Assembly: GCA_902560075.1 (NCBI GenBank)
Contig: CACEKE010000001.1
Location: forward strand, 62,001-126,000
Source: an uncultured Pelagibacteraceae bacterium
GTDB lineage: Bacteria; Pseudomonadota; Alphaproteobacteria; Pelagibacterales; Pelagibacteraceae
Direction: 5' to 3'
DNA: 64,000 nt
Part shown: in pieces, positions 45,424 to 55,362 of the stretch
Position numbering within the stretch: the first letter of the stretch is position 1
Layout: every line of letters begins with the position of its first letter
Notes under the pieces: generated by a model
Database searches by the model: none
Told to the model about the DNA's origin: nothing
What the model saw: the letters and a program-made list of their open reading frames with translations, nothing else
Made by a program: the position numbers and the translations under genes

Positions 45424-47024
45424 TAATTGCTAGCAGGAGCATTATCTTTAAATAATTTATAATCCAAACTGTCTATCAACGCTCTAAATGAAGCCTCTAT
45501 AATATTAGGAGAAACACCTATAGTGAACCAGTTTTTACCTTTTGAGTCAGTACTTTCAATGGATACCCTTGTTACAGCTTCTGTACCTGTATTTAAAATT
45601 CTTACTTTGTAATCAACAAGTTTTAAGTCTTTCAAGTAATCAGCATATTTATCTAATTTATCAACATTATTTCTAATGGCGTTATCTAAGGCATGAACTG
45701 GTCCATTACCCTCGCCTTCACAAATAATTTTTTCTCCATCCACTTCCAATTTTGCTTTAGCCTTTGAAACGATTTTATCTAAATCATTTTTTGTAACGGA
45801 TACATCATATTCTTTAATTGAAATATACCTTGGTATTTCTGCAATGATTCTTCTAGCTAAAAGCTCAAATGATGCATCTGCTCCATCATAACTATATCCT
45901 ATAAATTCTCTATCTTTTACTTCTTCTAAGAGTTTCTTTATCTTTGGATCATTTTCTGAAATTTCAATTCCAATAGTTTTAAGTCTAGACATTATATTCG
46001 ATCTACCTGATTGATCTGAAACGACAATGTTTCTATTATTACCAACATCCTCAGGATTAATGTGCTCGTATGTTTTTGGATCTTTTTGAACAGCTGAAAC
46101 ATGTAATCCACCTTTATGTGAAAAAGCGGCAGCACCTACATAAGGTAAATGTTTATTTGGTTTCCTATTTAATATTTCATCAAGTAACCTTGAACATTGA
46201 GTTATATGTTTAATATTTTTATTCTTAATATTAATCTCAAATTTATCTGAAAATTCCTTTTTCAAATGAAATGTTGGTATTAGAGACATTAAGTTAGCGT
46301 TACCACATCTTTCACCTAAACCGTTTATTGTCCCTTGAACCTGTCTTGCTCCTGACAAAACAGCTGCAATTGAATTTGCAACTGCATTTCCAGTATCGTT
46401 ATGTGCATGAATACCTAAGTTTTCTCCAGGTATGTGATTAGTGACTTCTTTTACTATCTCGGTTACTTCATGAGGCAAAGTTCCGCCATTAGTATCACAT
46501 AAAATAATCCACTTAGCTCCATTGTCATATGCTGCTTTGATACAATCTAATGCATATTTTGGATTTGATTTATATCCATCAAAGAAATGCTCGGCATCAA
46601 ACATGAATTCTTTATTATTTTTAACAAAATGTTTTGTAGTTTCTTTTATATTTTCCAAATTTTCTTCATTTGAAATTCCTAAAGCGACATCAACATGGAA
46701 ATCCCAAGATTTTCCAACTAAACATACAGCATTTGTATTAGAATTTAGTATTGCAGATAATCCTGGATCATTCTCAGCGCTTCTTCCTGTTTTTTTTGTC
46801 ATTCCAAAAGCTGTGAAGGTAGAATTTTTAAGGTTAAGGCCTTTTTGAAAAAATTCTGTATCTGATGGATTAGCCCCAGGCCAACCTCCCTCAATATAAT
46901 CAACACCTAAATTATCTAGTGCATGGGCAATTTTAGTTTTTTCATCTATAGAAAAATGTACCCCTTGTGTTTGCGCACCATCTCTAAGAGTTGTATCAAA
47001 TATGTATAATCTTTCTTTACTCAT
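45423..47024 (-). CDS. cimA: (R)-citramalate synthase
   Basis: 533 residues. The catalytic-start FDTTLRDGAQTQGVHF (about 9-24) and the metal-binding HAHNDTGNAVANS (about 203-215) with LGERCGNANL show the DRE-TIM aldolase family. A C-terminal LeuA-type regulatory domain is present (from about 400). The length and the GAQTQGVHFSIDEK text match CimA type 2 rather than 2-isopropylmalate synthase. It condenses pyruvate and acetyl-CoA to citramalate, feeding isoleucine synthesis without threonine. It overlaps cysS by 4 bp. Confidence 0.88.
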   Translation of the reverse strand: MSKERLYIFDTTLRDGAQTQGVHFSIDEKTKIAHALDNLGVDYIEGGWPGANPSDTEFFQKGLNLKNSTFTAFGMTKKTGRSAENDPGLSAILNSNTNAVCLVGKSWDFHVDVALGISNEENLENIKETTKHFVKNNKEFMFDAEHFFDGYKSNPKYALDCIKAAYDNGAKWIILCDTNGGTLPHEVTEIVKEVTNHIPGENLGIHAHNDTGNAVANSIAAVLSGARQVQGTINGLGERCGNANLMSLIPTFHLKKEFSDKFEINIKNKNIKHITQCSRLLDEILNRKPNKHLPYVGAAAFSHKGGLHVSAVQKDPKTYEHINPEDVGNNRNIVVSDQSGRSNIMSRLKTIGIEISENDPKIKKLLEEVKDREFIGYSYDGADASFELLARRIIAEIPRYISIKEYDVSVTKNDLDKIVSKAKAKLEVDGEKIICEGEGNGPVHALDNAIRNNVDKLDKYADYLKDLKLVDYKVRILNTGTEAVTRVSIESTDSKGKNWFTIGVSPNIIEASFRALIDSLDYKLFKDNAPASN

Positions 47025-48379
47025 TTAATTTTCCAAATTGTTTTACCATCTTTATCTTCAATTAAAACACCTTTGTCTAAAAGTTCATTTCGAATTTTAT
47101 CAGCTAAATCGTAATTTTTAGAATTCCTTGCTTCATTTCTTTTATTAATCAATAAGTTTATTTCCTCATCAGAAATTTTTATTTTACCTTTTTTAAATGA
47201 TAACCATTCCTCTTTGCTCTGCTCTAAAAGACCAACAAAATTACATCCTGCTACAAACTTTTCTTTGTCTTGTTGGTTTCCAGACTTTGCTTTATCAAAT
47301 AATTTATGAAGTACAGATATATAACCCGGGGTATTCAAATCGTCATATAATGGTAATAAATCATCATCAGCGATTAAAACTTTTTTTTCTAATTTAAGAT
47401 AACAAGAGTACCATTTATCTAAGGTTTTATAACATTCTTCCATTAATTGATCATTCCAATCTAAAGGCTGCCTATAATGTGAGCTCATCAGAGCTAATCT
47501 CAAAACTTGACCATTATATTTATTTTTTAAGCTGTCAATTTTAAGAATGTTGCCTTGTGACTTTGACATTTTTTCTTTTGAAACAGTTATAAAACCATTA
47601 TGAACCCAATAATTCGCAAATTTTTTATTATTTGCACAAACCGATTGTGCTATTTCATTTTCGTGATGAGGAAAAATTAAATCTCTTCCCCCGCCATGAA
47701 TATCAAATGTTTCGCCTAAATATTTTTTAGACATTACAGAACACTCTAAATGCCACCCAGGTCTTCCATTTCCCCATGGAGATGACCAATAAGGTTCATT
47801 TTCTTTTGAAGGTTTCCATAAAACAAAGTCTTCTGGGTTATGTTTCTTCTCTGATATATCTACTCGAGATCCAGCTATAAGATCCTCTAATTTTTTGTTT
47901 GAGAGCTTTCCATAATCCTTAAAATTTTTAACTTTAAAATACACATGTTTTTCACTTTCATATGCATATTCCTTGCTAATTAATTCTTCTATCATTTCAA
48001 TCATTAATTTAATGTTTTCGGTTGCTTTTGGTTCGTGAGTTGGTGTCTCACAATTTAAATAATTACAATCATCATGAAAAGTTTTAGTAATTTTTTCGGT
48101 TAATTCAGAAATTGAAATATTTTTTTCTTTTGATGAGTTAATAATTTTATCGTCTATGTCAGTAATGTTTCTTACATAGGTGACAAACTCTTTTCCGTAT
48201 TTACATTTAAGTACTTTAAAAAGTAAATCGAAAATAACTATGGGTCTTGCATTTCCTATATGTGGATCATCATAAACTGTTGGTCCACAAACATACATTC
48301 CAATATTTTTTTTATCTAAAGGCTCAAATATCTCTTTTTTGTTACCAAGGCTGTTCGATAAAATTATTTCTTTATTCAT
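47021..48379 (-). CDS. cysS: Cysteinyl-tRNA synthetase
   Basis: 452 residues from ATG 48377-48379; the frame could open three codons earlier at a TTG, but the ATG forms a TAATG junction with nadE. The HIGH-type motif HIGN is at 40-43, the zinc/cysteine-site residues lie in YVCGPTVYDD, ECSVMSK and HHENE, and KMSKSQGN is the second class I signature (about 270). It is full length with a slightly short C-terminal anticodon domain. It charges tRNA-Cys and is cotranscribed with nadE, cimA and trmJ. Confidence 0.96.
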   Translation of the reverse strand: MNKEIILSNSLGNKKEIFEPLDKKNIGMYVCGPTVYDDPHIGNARPIVIFDLLFKVLKCKYGKEFVTYVRNITDIDDKIINSSKEKNISISELTEKITKTFHDDCNYLNCETPTHEPKATENIKLMIEMIEELISKEYAYESEKHVYFKVKNFKDYGKLSNKKLEDLIAGSRVDISEKKHNPEDFVLWKPSKENEPYWSSPWGNGRPGWHLECSVMSKKYLGETFDIHGGGRDLIFPHHENEIAQSVCANNKKFANYWVHNGFITVSKEKMSKSQGNILKIDSLKNKYNGQVLRLALMSSHYRQPLDWNDQLMEECYKTLDKWYSCYLKLEKKVLIADDDLLPLYDDLNTPGYISVLHKLFDKAKSGNQQDKEKFVAGCNFVGLLEQSKEEWLSFKKGKIKISDEEINLLINKRNEARNSKNYDLADKIRNELLDKGVLIEDKDGKTIWKIK

Positions 48380-50037
48380 TAATTCCAATTCCTAAATCCA
48401 CTTGTTAGTGGGAATCTTCTATCCCTACCAAAAGCTTTATTGGTAACTTTCGGACCTGGAGCTGCTTGAAATCTTTTATATTCTGATCTTGCTAAAAGTT
48501 GAGCAGTCTTCTCTACAACCTTTCTATCAAATCCTTTTGAGACAATTTTCTCTACAGAAATTTCATCTTCGACTAGACCTTTTAAAATTTCATCTAGAAT
48601 ATTATATTCAGGCAAACTATCTGTATCTTTTTGATTATCTCTTAGCTCTGCCGTAGGAGCTTTACTAATTATATTTTCAGGAATTACTTTTCCTTTTGGA
48701 CCTTTAAATAAATCTGAGTAATTTTCATTTCTCCAATTGCACAGTTTAAATACATCTGTTTTCCATACATCTTTAATTGGAGCATATCCACCACACATAT
48801 CACCATAAAGTGTCGAATATCCAACTGCATATTCAGATTTATTTCCAGTCGCTAACACCATATAACCATATCTATTTGATAAAGCCATTAACAGCAAACC
48901 CCTTAATCTGGATTGAATGTTTTCTTCAGTTATACCTGGCTCAAATTTTGGACCTTTAAAATCACCTAAGATACTTTCAACAATTTTCATTGCTTCACTT
49001 ATTTTTAAATTAGAATATTTTATTTTTAATAATTCAGCAGCTTCCTTAGCATCATTTAAACTCTCATTTCCTGTGAATGGACTCGGCAACATTATTGCTT
49101 GAACTAGATCTGGTCCAAAAGCATCTGTAGCAACGGCTGCTACCAAAGCAGAGTCTACTCCCCCTGATAATCCTAATACCACACCAGGAAATTTATTATT
49201 ATTAACGTAATCTCTAAGCCCTAAGACTAAAGCTTTATACAATCTCTCTGTAGAAGATGAACTATTATTTAAATTTCCTTGTCCAGCCCATTTACCGTTA
49301 GTTTTTTGAAAACTAATTTGAGCCGTTTCCTCTTTAAATTCTGAGGAATTATAAAATTTTTTTCCATCATCGTTTAATGCAAATGACGAGCCATCAAAAA
49401 TAAGTTCGTCCTGCCCCCCTGTTCTATTCAGATATACTATTGGAAGTTTTGTTTCTTTAACTCGAAGCTTAGTAACACTTTCTCTCTCTTCATTTTTTGA
49501 AACTGTAAATGGTGAGGCGTTAATTGCTATTATTATTTCAGCACCTGATTTTGTTAATTTTTCTAAAACAGTTTTTTCCCATATATCTTCACAAATCGGC
49601 AAACCAAATTTAACTCCTTTAATATCTACGCAATCTTCTAATGACCCTTGTTTAAATATTCTTTGTTCATCAAATACTCCTGTATTTGGTAACTCATATT
49701 TATCTTTAATTGAAATTATTTTACCATTTTCAATAACAAATACTGAATTTTTAATACTATTATTATCCTTTCTAGGTGCGCCTACAATTACTGCAGATTT
49801 TTTATCTTTTGTGCTGTCAGCAAGTTTATTTATTTCTTTCTCAACTAAATTTAAAAAATCTTCTCTTAAAACTAAATCGTCAATTGGATATCCAGATACA
49901 TAAAGTTCAGGAGCTACTAAAATATCTACATCATCTTTTAATCCTGCTCTGATAGATATTAATTTATCAATGTTACCAGAAACATCACCAACAAGTGGGT
50001 TCAATTGTGCGAGAGCAATTTTAAGTTTTTTGTCCAT
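48379..50037 (-). CDS. nadE: Glutamine-dependent NAD+ synthetase
   Basis: 552 residues: an N-terminal nitrilase-fold glutaminase (E44 in VAPELYVSGYP, the lysine in KYELPNTG, and the nucleophile C in GLPICEDIW) and a C-terminal NAD synthetase domain with the PP-loop LGLSGGVDSAL (about 290) and ATGNKSEYAVGYST. It makes NAD from nicotinate adenine dinucleotide. It is the first gene of the nadE-cysS-cimA-trmJ-rpsD run. Its upstream 77-bp gap also holds the aroG 3' hairpin. Confidence 0.96.
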   Translation of the reverse strand: MDKKLKIALAQLNPLVGDVSGNIDKLISIRAGLKDDVDILVAPELYVSGYPIDDLVLREDFLNLVEKEINKLADSTKDKKSAVIVGAPRKDNNSIKNSVFVIENGKIISIKDKYELPNTGVFDEQRIFKQGSLEDCVDIKGVKFGLPICEDIWEKTVLEKLTKSGAEIIIAINASPFTVSKNEERESVTKLRVKETKLPIVYLNRTGGQDELIFDGSSFALNDDGKKFYNSSEFKEETAQISFQKTNGKWAGQGNLNNSSSSTERLYKALVLGLRDYVNNNKFPGVVLGLSGGVDSALVAAVATDAFGPDLVQAIMLPSPFTGNESLNDAKEAAELLKIKYSNLKISEAMKIVESILGDFKGPKFEPGITEENIQSRLRGLLLMALSNRYGYMVLATGNKSEYAVGYSTLYGDMCGGYAPIKDVWKTDVFKLCNWRNENYSDLFKGPKGKVIPENIISKAPTAELRDNQKDTDSLPEYNILDEILKGLVEDEISVEKIVSKGFDRKVVEKTAQLLARSEYKRFQAAPGPKVTNKAFGRDRRFPLTSGFRNWN

Positions 50038-50088
50038 ATTTAAGATATAGTCACTTTATATAAATATTGTATAGAAATAATAGTCATA

Positions 50089-50111
50089 CCTAATTATTGT
50101 TTTAAATTAGG
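50089..50111 (-). terminator. Possible aroG terminator hairpin
   Basis: CCTAATT (50089-50095) and AATTAGG (50105-50111) form a 7-bp stem with a 9-base loop, 3 bp beyond the aroG stop on the minus strand. No clear T-run follows on that strand, and the stem is AT-rich, so it is a weak terminator or only a 3'-end stabiliser. Confidence 0.3.
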
Positions 50112-50114
50112 CTT

Positions 50115-51500
50115 TTAAGAAGCCGCTTTAATAATATTTTTTGCGTAATTTGAATTCTTTTTAATTTCGTCTGAAATTAAAAACGCCAATTCCAATGCTT
50201 GATCTGCATTTAACCTAGGGTCGCAATGTGTGTGATATCTGCTGGATAGATCTTGATCAGATATATTTTTGGCACCACCGGTGCACTCAGTCACATTTTG
50301 ACCAGTCATTTCAATATGTAGACCTCCCGCATAAGATCCTTCACTTTGATGAACTTCAAAAACATTTTTAACTTCATTTACAACATTATTAAATGGTCTT
50401 GTCTTAAAACCAGTTGTAGAAACTAAAGTATTTCCATGCATGGGATCGCATGACCAAATAACGTTTAATCCCTCTTTTTTAATACCTCTTATCAATTTGG
50501 GTAAAAATTTACCCACTTTGTCATGTCCATATCTTGATATTAAAGTAATTTTTCCTTTTTCATTTTTTGGATTAATTTTTTCACAAATTTTAGCTATTTC
50601 ATCAGCTTTAGATGTAGGCCCACATTTTATGCCAATAGGATTTTCTATACCTCTACAAAATTCGACATGCCCACCATCTATTTGTCTAGTTCTGTCTCCG
50701 ATCCAAACAAAATGTGCTGATGTATCATGATATTCTCCAGTAGTAGAGTCAATTCTGGTCATACTTTCTTCAAATGGTAAATGCAAAGCTTCGTGTGAAG
50801 TCCAAAAATTTACTGTGTACAACCTTCTATTAAATTCAGGTGTAATACCGCAAGCTTCCATAAAAGCTAATGCATCAGCAATCTTATCTTCTAATTCTTT
50901 AAACTTTTTTGCTTGAGGACTTGTTTTTATATAGCCTAAATTCCAAAGATGAACTTTTTTCAAATCTGCAAATCCACCGTTCGAAAAAGCTCTTAACAAG
51001 TTTAAAGTTGATGCAGATTGCGAATATGCTCTAAATAATCTTTTTGGATCTGGTTGTCTTGATTTTTCATCAAACTCTATACTGTTAATATTATCTCCAA
51101 GGTAACTCGGGAGTTCTTTATCTCCTTGTTTTTCGGTTGGAGCACTTCTTGGTTTAGAAAATTGTCCAGCTATTCTTCCTAGTTTAACGACAGGCAAAGA
51201 CGCAGAATAAGTTAACACTAATGACATTTGCAAAATTACTTTAAAAGTATCTCTAATGTTATCTGGATGGAATTCAGCAAAACTTTCAGCACAGTCTCCT
51301 CCTTGTAAAAGGAAAGCTTTTCCATCTACTACATTAGCTAACTGATCTTTTAAGTGTCTAGTTTCTCCTGCAAAAACTAAGGGTGGTGATGATTTTAATT
51401 TATTTAAAACCATATTAAGTTCCTTTTCATCCTTATAAGAAGGAATGTGCTTTACAGGGTGTTTTTTCCAGCTATTTGTTTTCCAATTTTTCATGTTCAA
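50115..51500 (-). CDS. aroG: DAHP synthase, class II
   Basis: 461 residues. The class II (plant/AroAII) type is shown by FAGETRHLKDQLANVVDGKAFLLQGGDCAESFAEF (about 43-77), KLGRIAGQFSKPRS (about 106-119), GRDRTRQI-like WIGDRTRQIDGGHVEF and IWSCDPMHGNT. It condenses PEP and erythrose 4-phosphate, the first step to aromatic amino acids. Class II enzymes are usual in alphaproteobacteria. It is 29 bp behind glmS and preceded by nothing else, so it may share the glmS message. Confidence 0.96.
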   Translation of the reverse strand: MNMKNWKTNSWKKHPVKHIPSYKDEKELNMVLNKLKSSPPLVFAGETRHLKDQLANVVDGKAFLLQGGDCAESFAEFHPDNIRDTFKVILQMSLVLTYSASLPVVKLGRIAGQFSKPRSAPTEKQGDKELPSYLGDNINSIEFDEKSRQPDPKRLFRAYSQSASTLNLLRAFSNGGFADLKKVHLWNLGYIKTSPQAKKFKELEDKIADALAFMEACGITPEFNRRLYTVNFWTSHEALHLPFEESMTRIDSTTGEYHDTSAHFVWIGDRTRQIDGGHVEFCRGIENPIGIKCGPTSKADEIAKICEKINPKNEKGKITLISRYGHDKVGKFLPKLIRGIKKEGLNVIWSCDPMHGNTLVSTTGFKTRPFNNVVNEVKNVFEVHQSEGSYAGGLHIEMTGQNVTECTGGAKNISDQDLSSRYHTHCDPRLNADQALELAFLISDEIKKNSNYAKNIIKAAS

Positions 51501-51529
51501 CTCGTGATTGTTTTATCAAAGTTTTATTT

Positions 51530-53347
51530 TTATTCAACTGTTACAGATTTGGCGAGATTTCTAGGTTTATCAATGTCACAATTCTTTAATAAAGCAACAT
51601 GGTAGGCTAAAAATTGAATAGGTATAGTTAGTAGGAAAGCGCTGATATGTGATTGAAAATCTGGAAGTTCAAATTTAAACCTTATGTTTTCACTTAAAGT
51701 TTTTGATTTATCGTTTGTTATCATCAGGACTTTACCACCCCTTGCTATAACTTCTTGCATATTGGAAATTGTTTTTTCAAAGTATCTGTCTTTTGGGGCT
51801 AGCACTACTATCGGCATGCCATCTTCTATAAGAGCAAGAGGTCCATGTTTCATTTCACCTGCTGCATAACCTTCAGCATGTATATAAGAAAGTTCCTTTA
51901 GCTTTAATGCTCCCTCCATAGCTATTGGATAGGAATATCCTCTACCAAGATACATCGTACCTTTTGCATTAATAAAATCTCTTGCAATCTCTTGTATTTC
52001 TTTTTGTTTTGATAAGGTCTCTTTAATTAAATCAGGTAAATTTATAATATCATCTATCAACTGTTTAAAAACATCAGGATCTATGTCTTTTCTGTCTTTT
52101 GAAATTTTTAATGTCAATAAAAGTAAAACTAACATTTGGCCTATGAATGCCTTTGTAGATGCTACACCTATTTCAGGACCTGCATGAATTGGTAAGACGA
52201 AATCAGAAAGCCGCGCTATTGAGCTTTCTACAACATTAACAATTCCACAAGTTTTTACATTATTTTTTTTACATTTTTCAAGAGCTGCGTATGTATCTGC
52301 CGTCTCACCGGACTGTGAAACGAATATATATAACTCATTTTTATTTAACTTAACATTTCTGTATCTAAATTCTGAGGCAATATCAGCTTCTACGTCTATT
52401 GATGTAAATTCTTCTATCCAATATTTAGCCATCATACAAGAGTGGTAGGCTGTGCCACAACCAATAAGTCTAATTTTATTTATTTTATTAGGATCTATTG
52501 GAATATTGTAAATGTTAATTTCATTTCTAGATTTATCTAAATATTCGTTTAAACATTTTTTGGTTGTAAGATTTTGCTCGTCGATTTCCTTAGACATAAA
52601 ATCTTTAAAATCACCCTTATCAACAATATTGTCTTCGTTTGACAACTCAAAAACTTCTTTATTAATTTTCTTTTTATCACAGTTATAAAATTCAACTTTT
52701 TCTTTTGATAAAAGACAAAAGTCTCCATCATCTAAGTAAGATATTTTATTCGTCATAGTTTTTAGAGCATATGAGTCTGAGCCAATAAAATTTTCATTAT
52801 GCCCATATCCAACTGCTAAAGGACTTCCTCTTCTTGCCCCTACAACTAAATTTTTATAATTTTTAAAAATTACACCTAATGCAAAACTTCCAATTAATTT
52901 ATTTAAAGTTTTATATACACTGTCTACAAGATTTTCAGTTTTAAGGAAGTCTGTAAGAATTATAGTTATAACCTCGGTATCTGTTTGAGATTTAAATTTA
53001 TAACCTTTAGCTTCATATTCTTTTTTTAATTTATCTGAATTTTCGATAATGCCATTATGAACAACAGAAACCTGATCTGTTGAGTGTGGGTGTGCATTAA
53101 TTTGATTTGGTACACCGTGTGTAGCCCAACGGACATGTCCTATACCCAAATCCCCTATTGAAGGATTTTGAAATAAAATTTTTTCTAAATTTTCAACTCT
53201 TCCGGAACACTTTTTTTCATCAATAAATCCATTATTCAAAGTAGATATTCCTGCAGAGTCATATCCTCTATACTCTAACTTTTTAAGAGCATTAATAATA
53301 CTTGAGGATACAGATTTATTGCTTACTATTCCTACTATTCCACACAT
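51530..53347 (-). CDS. glmS: Glucosamine-fructose-6-phosphate aminotransferase
   Basis: 605 residues. The N-terminal nucleophile is Cys2 (MCGIVGIVS); the glutaminase continues with GYDSAGIST and HVRWATHG. Two SIS isomerase domains follow (GCGTAYHSCMMAKY, VSQSGETADTYAA and LGRGYSYPIAMEGALKLKELSYIHAEGY), ending in PRNLAKSVTVE. It makes glucosamine 6-phosphate for peptidoglycan and LPS. glmU-type acetyltransferase lies 3 bp upstream in the same operon. No glmS ribozyme is expected in proteobacteria and none was seen. Confidence 0.97.
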   Translation of the reverse strand: MCGIVGIVSNKSVSSSIINALKKLEYRGYDSAGISTLNNGFIDEKKCSGRVENLEKILFQNPSIGDLGIGHVRWATHGVPNQINAHPHSTDQVSVVHNGIIENSDKLKKEYEAKGYKFKSQTDTEVITIILTDFLKTENLVDSVYKTLNKLIGSFALGVIFKNYKNLVVGARRGSPLAVGYGHNENFIGSDSYALKTMTNKISYLDDGDFCLLSKEKVEFYNCDKKKINKEVFELSNEDNIVDKGDFKDFMSKEIDEQNLTTKKCLNEYLDKSRNEINIYNIPIDPNKINKIRLIGCGTAYHSCMMAKYWIEEFTSIDVEADIASEFRYRNVKLNKNELYIFVSQSGETADTYAALEKCKKNNVKTCGIVNVVESSIARLSDFVLPIHAGPEIGVASTKAFIGQMLVLLLLTLKISKDRKDIDPDVFKQLIDDIINLPDLIKETLSKQKEIQEIARDFINAKGTMYLGRGYSYPIAMEGALKLKELSYIHAEGYAAGEMKHGPLALIEDGMPIVVLAPKDRYFEKTISNMQEVIARGGKVLMITNDKSKTLSENIRFKFELPDFQSHISAFLLTIPIQFLAYHVALLKNCDIDKPRNLAKSVTVE

Positions 53348-53350
53348 GCT

Positions 53351-53974
53351 CTATTTTTTCTTTCTTTTATAATTTTTAGTTTCTTGTTGATTAGCTCTAG
53401 TTAGTGCAAGGGATTTTGCTTTTACTCTTTTTGTAATTACCGAACCTGCTCCTATAACACTATTTTCTTCTAAAGTAACTGGTGCAACTAATGAAGTATT
53501 TGATCCTACAAATACATTATTTTTAATATTAGTTTTATATTTTTTAACACCATCATAATTACAAGTAATAGTTCCAGCTCCAATGTTAACCTTTGAGCCT
53601 AAATTTGAATCTCCTATGTAAGATAAATGATTAACTTTAGAGCTTTTACCGATTGTACTTTTTTTTACTTCAACAAAATTTCCAACTTTTGATCCAGATA
53701 ACAGTTTTGTTCCTGGTCTTAACCTTGCGTATGGTCCTACAGTAACATTATTTTCTATCTTTGTATTTTCTAAATGTGAAAAAGAATAAATTTTTACATT
53801 ATTCTTTATATTTACCCTTTTTCCAATTACAACATAAGGGTCTATTGTAACATTTTTACCAATCTTAGTATCTTTAGAAAAAAAAATAGTTTCAGGTGAA
53901 ATCATTTTAACACCTTTTTTTAAAAATTTTTTTCTTAACGTTTCTTGTTGTTTTTTTAAATTATTTTGTTTCAT
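53351..53974 (-). CDS. GlmU acetyltransferase half only (left-handed beta-helix)
   Basis: 207 residues corresponding to the C-terminal part of GlmU. The first 25 residues match the linker helix; from about residue 33 hexapeptide repeats follow ([15 protein letters not shown] ... [30 protein letters not shown] ... [27 protein letters not shown] ... [21 protein letters not shown]). The active-site NYDG and the acetyl-CoA-site residues are present. The N-terminal uridyltransferase (about 225 residues in GlmU) is absent and is not encoded upstream, where the divergent gph starts within 70 bp. It should acetylate glucosamine 1-phosphate; a separate pyrophosphorylase would be required elsewhere. 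Confidence 0.88.
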   Translation of the reverse strand: MKQNNLKKQQETLRKKFLKKGVKMISPETIFFSKDTKIGKNVTIDPYVVIGKRVNIKNNVKIYSFSHLENTKIENNVTVGPYARLRPGTKLLSGSKVGNFVEVKKSTIGKSSKVNHLSYIGDSNLGSKVNIGAGTITCNYDGVKKYKTNIKNNVFVGSNTSLVAPVTLEENSVIGAGSVITKRVKAKSLALTRANQQETKNYKRKKK

Positions 53975-54044
53975 TTGCTATTTGGCTTATAGTTAAGTAA
54001 ATAAGTAATTTAAGTCACAAATTATTTCTTAATAATACTTTTTT

Positions 54045-54734
54045 ATGGCACAAAAATTTACAATTTTATTTGATCTTGACGGAACTTTGGCAGATACTGC
54101 ACCAGATCTTATAAAAGCTCACAACCATGTAATGAATAAATTTGGCTATTCATCAAAAAGTATAGATGAGATTAGAAACTTGGCAGGAAAAGGTGCTGCT
54201 ATCATGATTGGCAGATCAATATGGGGCTCGGCTAGAAAAGAATTATCTAAAATATCTAATGAAAAGATAAAAAAAGATATGACTAAAGAATTTCTAAAAT
54301 TTTATGAAAATAACTTAGTAGTCGAGACAAAGTTGTTAAAAGGAGTAGAAAACTTTTTGTTATGGGCAAAATCCAATAACATATCAATGGGTGTTTGTAC
54401 GAATAAACAAGAACATATTGCAATAGAACTATTAAAAAAAATAAATATTTATGATTTATTTGAGTATGTTGCCGGCGGTAATACGTTTGATTTTTGCAAG
54501 CCAGATCCAAGACACATAACAAACATGGTTGAAATAATGGGTGGAGATATCGGAAAGACAATTATGATTGGAGACAGTGAAAATGATGCTGATGCAGCCA
54601 AATCTGCTGGGGTACCAATGATATTAGTAGAGGACGGTTACACTGAAAAAAAAATTGATCAAATATATCATAATCATCTAATTAAAGATTTTGTAGGTCT
54701 CGAAAAAATAGTTTCAAAATATTTAAATGATTGA
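54045..54734 (+). CDS. gph: Phosphoglycolate phosphatase-like HAD hydrolase
   Basis: 229 residues. HAD motif I is FDLDGTLADT (nucleophile D10, acid D12). Motif II is the threonine in GVCTNKQ, motif III the lysine in CKPDPRHI and motif IV the acidic pair in MIGDSENDADAAKSAGV. The helical cap follows motif I (Gph type). It removes phosphate from 2-phosphoglycolate, a DNA-repair or photorespiratory by-product; other small phosphates are possible. Its stop overlaps the LysE gene by 8 bp. Confidence 0.88.
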   Translation: MAQKFTILFDLDGTLADTAPDLIKAHNHVMNKFGYSSKSIDEIRNLAGKGAAIMIGRSIWGSARKELSKISNEKIKKDMTKEFLKFYENNLVVETKLLKGVENFLLWAKSNNISMGVCTNKQEHIAIELLKKINIYDLFEYVAGGNTFDFCKPDPRHITNMVEIMGGDIGKTIMIGDSENDADAAKSAGVPMILVEDGYTEKKIDQIYHNHLIKDFVGLEKIVSKYLND

Positions 54735-55329
54735 TTTTAATATTTTAATTGCTTTAATAAGTTACTACTTTGTAATGTATGTTACTCCAGGACCAAATAA
54801 TGCTATGGTTCTTGCATCAGGATTAAAATTTGGTTTTAATAAAACTATTCCACATATTTCTGGAATAACCATTGGGCATGTTACTCAATTAATTTTGGTT
54901 TGCTTTGGTTTAGGTAAAATATTTCAAGTTTTTCCAAACCTACAAAACATTTTAAAAATTATTTGTGCAATTTACTTATTATATCTCGGATACAAAATAA
55001 TTGGATCATTTAGCAAAATTAAAGAAGATGGTTCTAAACCTCTAAAATTTTATGAAGCTGCACTTTTTCAAATTGTTAATCCTAAAGCATGGACAATTTC
55101 AAGTATGGCTGCATCAGGTTTTTTACCAAAAGACGGTAGTTTAATATTTTCAATTCTGTTTATTAGCATTGTAGCTCTTTTAATTTGTCCGATTTCAATT
55201 ACACCATGGGCAGCATTTGGTTCTGCAATTAAAAATTTAGTGAAGAACAATAAAATAAAAGTATTAATTGAGTATTTTTTAGCATTTTTGCTTTTAATTA
55301 CAGCTATTTTGATTGTATTGGATAAATAA
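54727..55329 (+). CDS. LysE/RhtB-family amino acid exporter
   Basis: 200 residues with five to six membrane helices. The family start YYFVMYVTPGPNNAMVLASGLKFGFNKTIPHISGITIG (about 13-50) contains the conserved PGPNN, and FQIVNPKAWTIS (about 115-126) is the second signature. Members export basic or neutral amino acids and related compounds; the substrate is not predictable. It is coupled to gph and ends 33 bp before prpD. Confidence 0.9.
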   Translation: MIDFNILIALISYYFVMYVTPGPNNAMVLASGLKFGFNKTIPHISGITIGHVTQLILVCFGLGKIFQVFPNLQNILKIICAIYLLYLGYKIIGSFSKIKEDGSKPLKFYEAALFQIVNPKAWTISSMAASGFLPKDGSLIFSILFISIVALLICPISITPWAAFGSAIKNLVKNNKIKVLIEYFLAFLLLITAILIVLDK

Positions 55330-55362
55330 TTATTTATTAGTAATATCTTTCAAGGAGTTAAA

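Noticed and set aside
50046-50054. Third copy of the element's TGTGACTATAG repeat near nadE
   Set aside because: Only 9 bases (TATAGTCAC) match, which is expected by chance in this AT-rich sequence.
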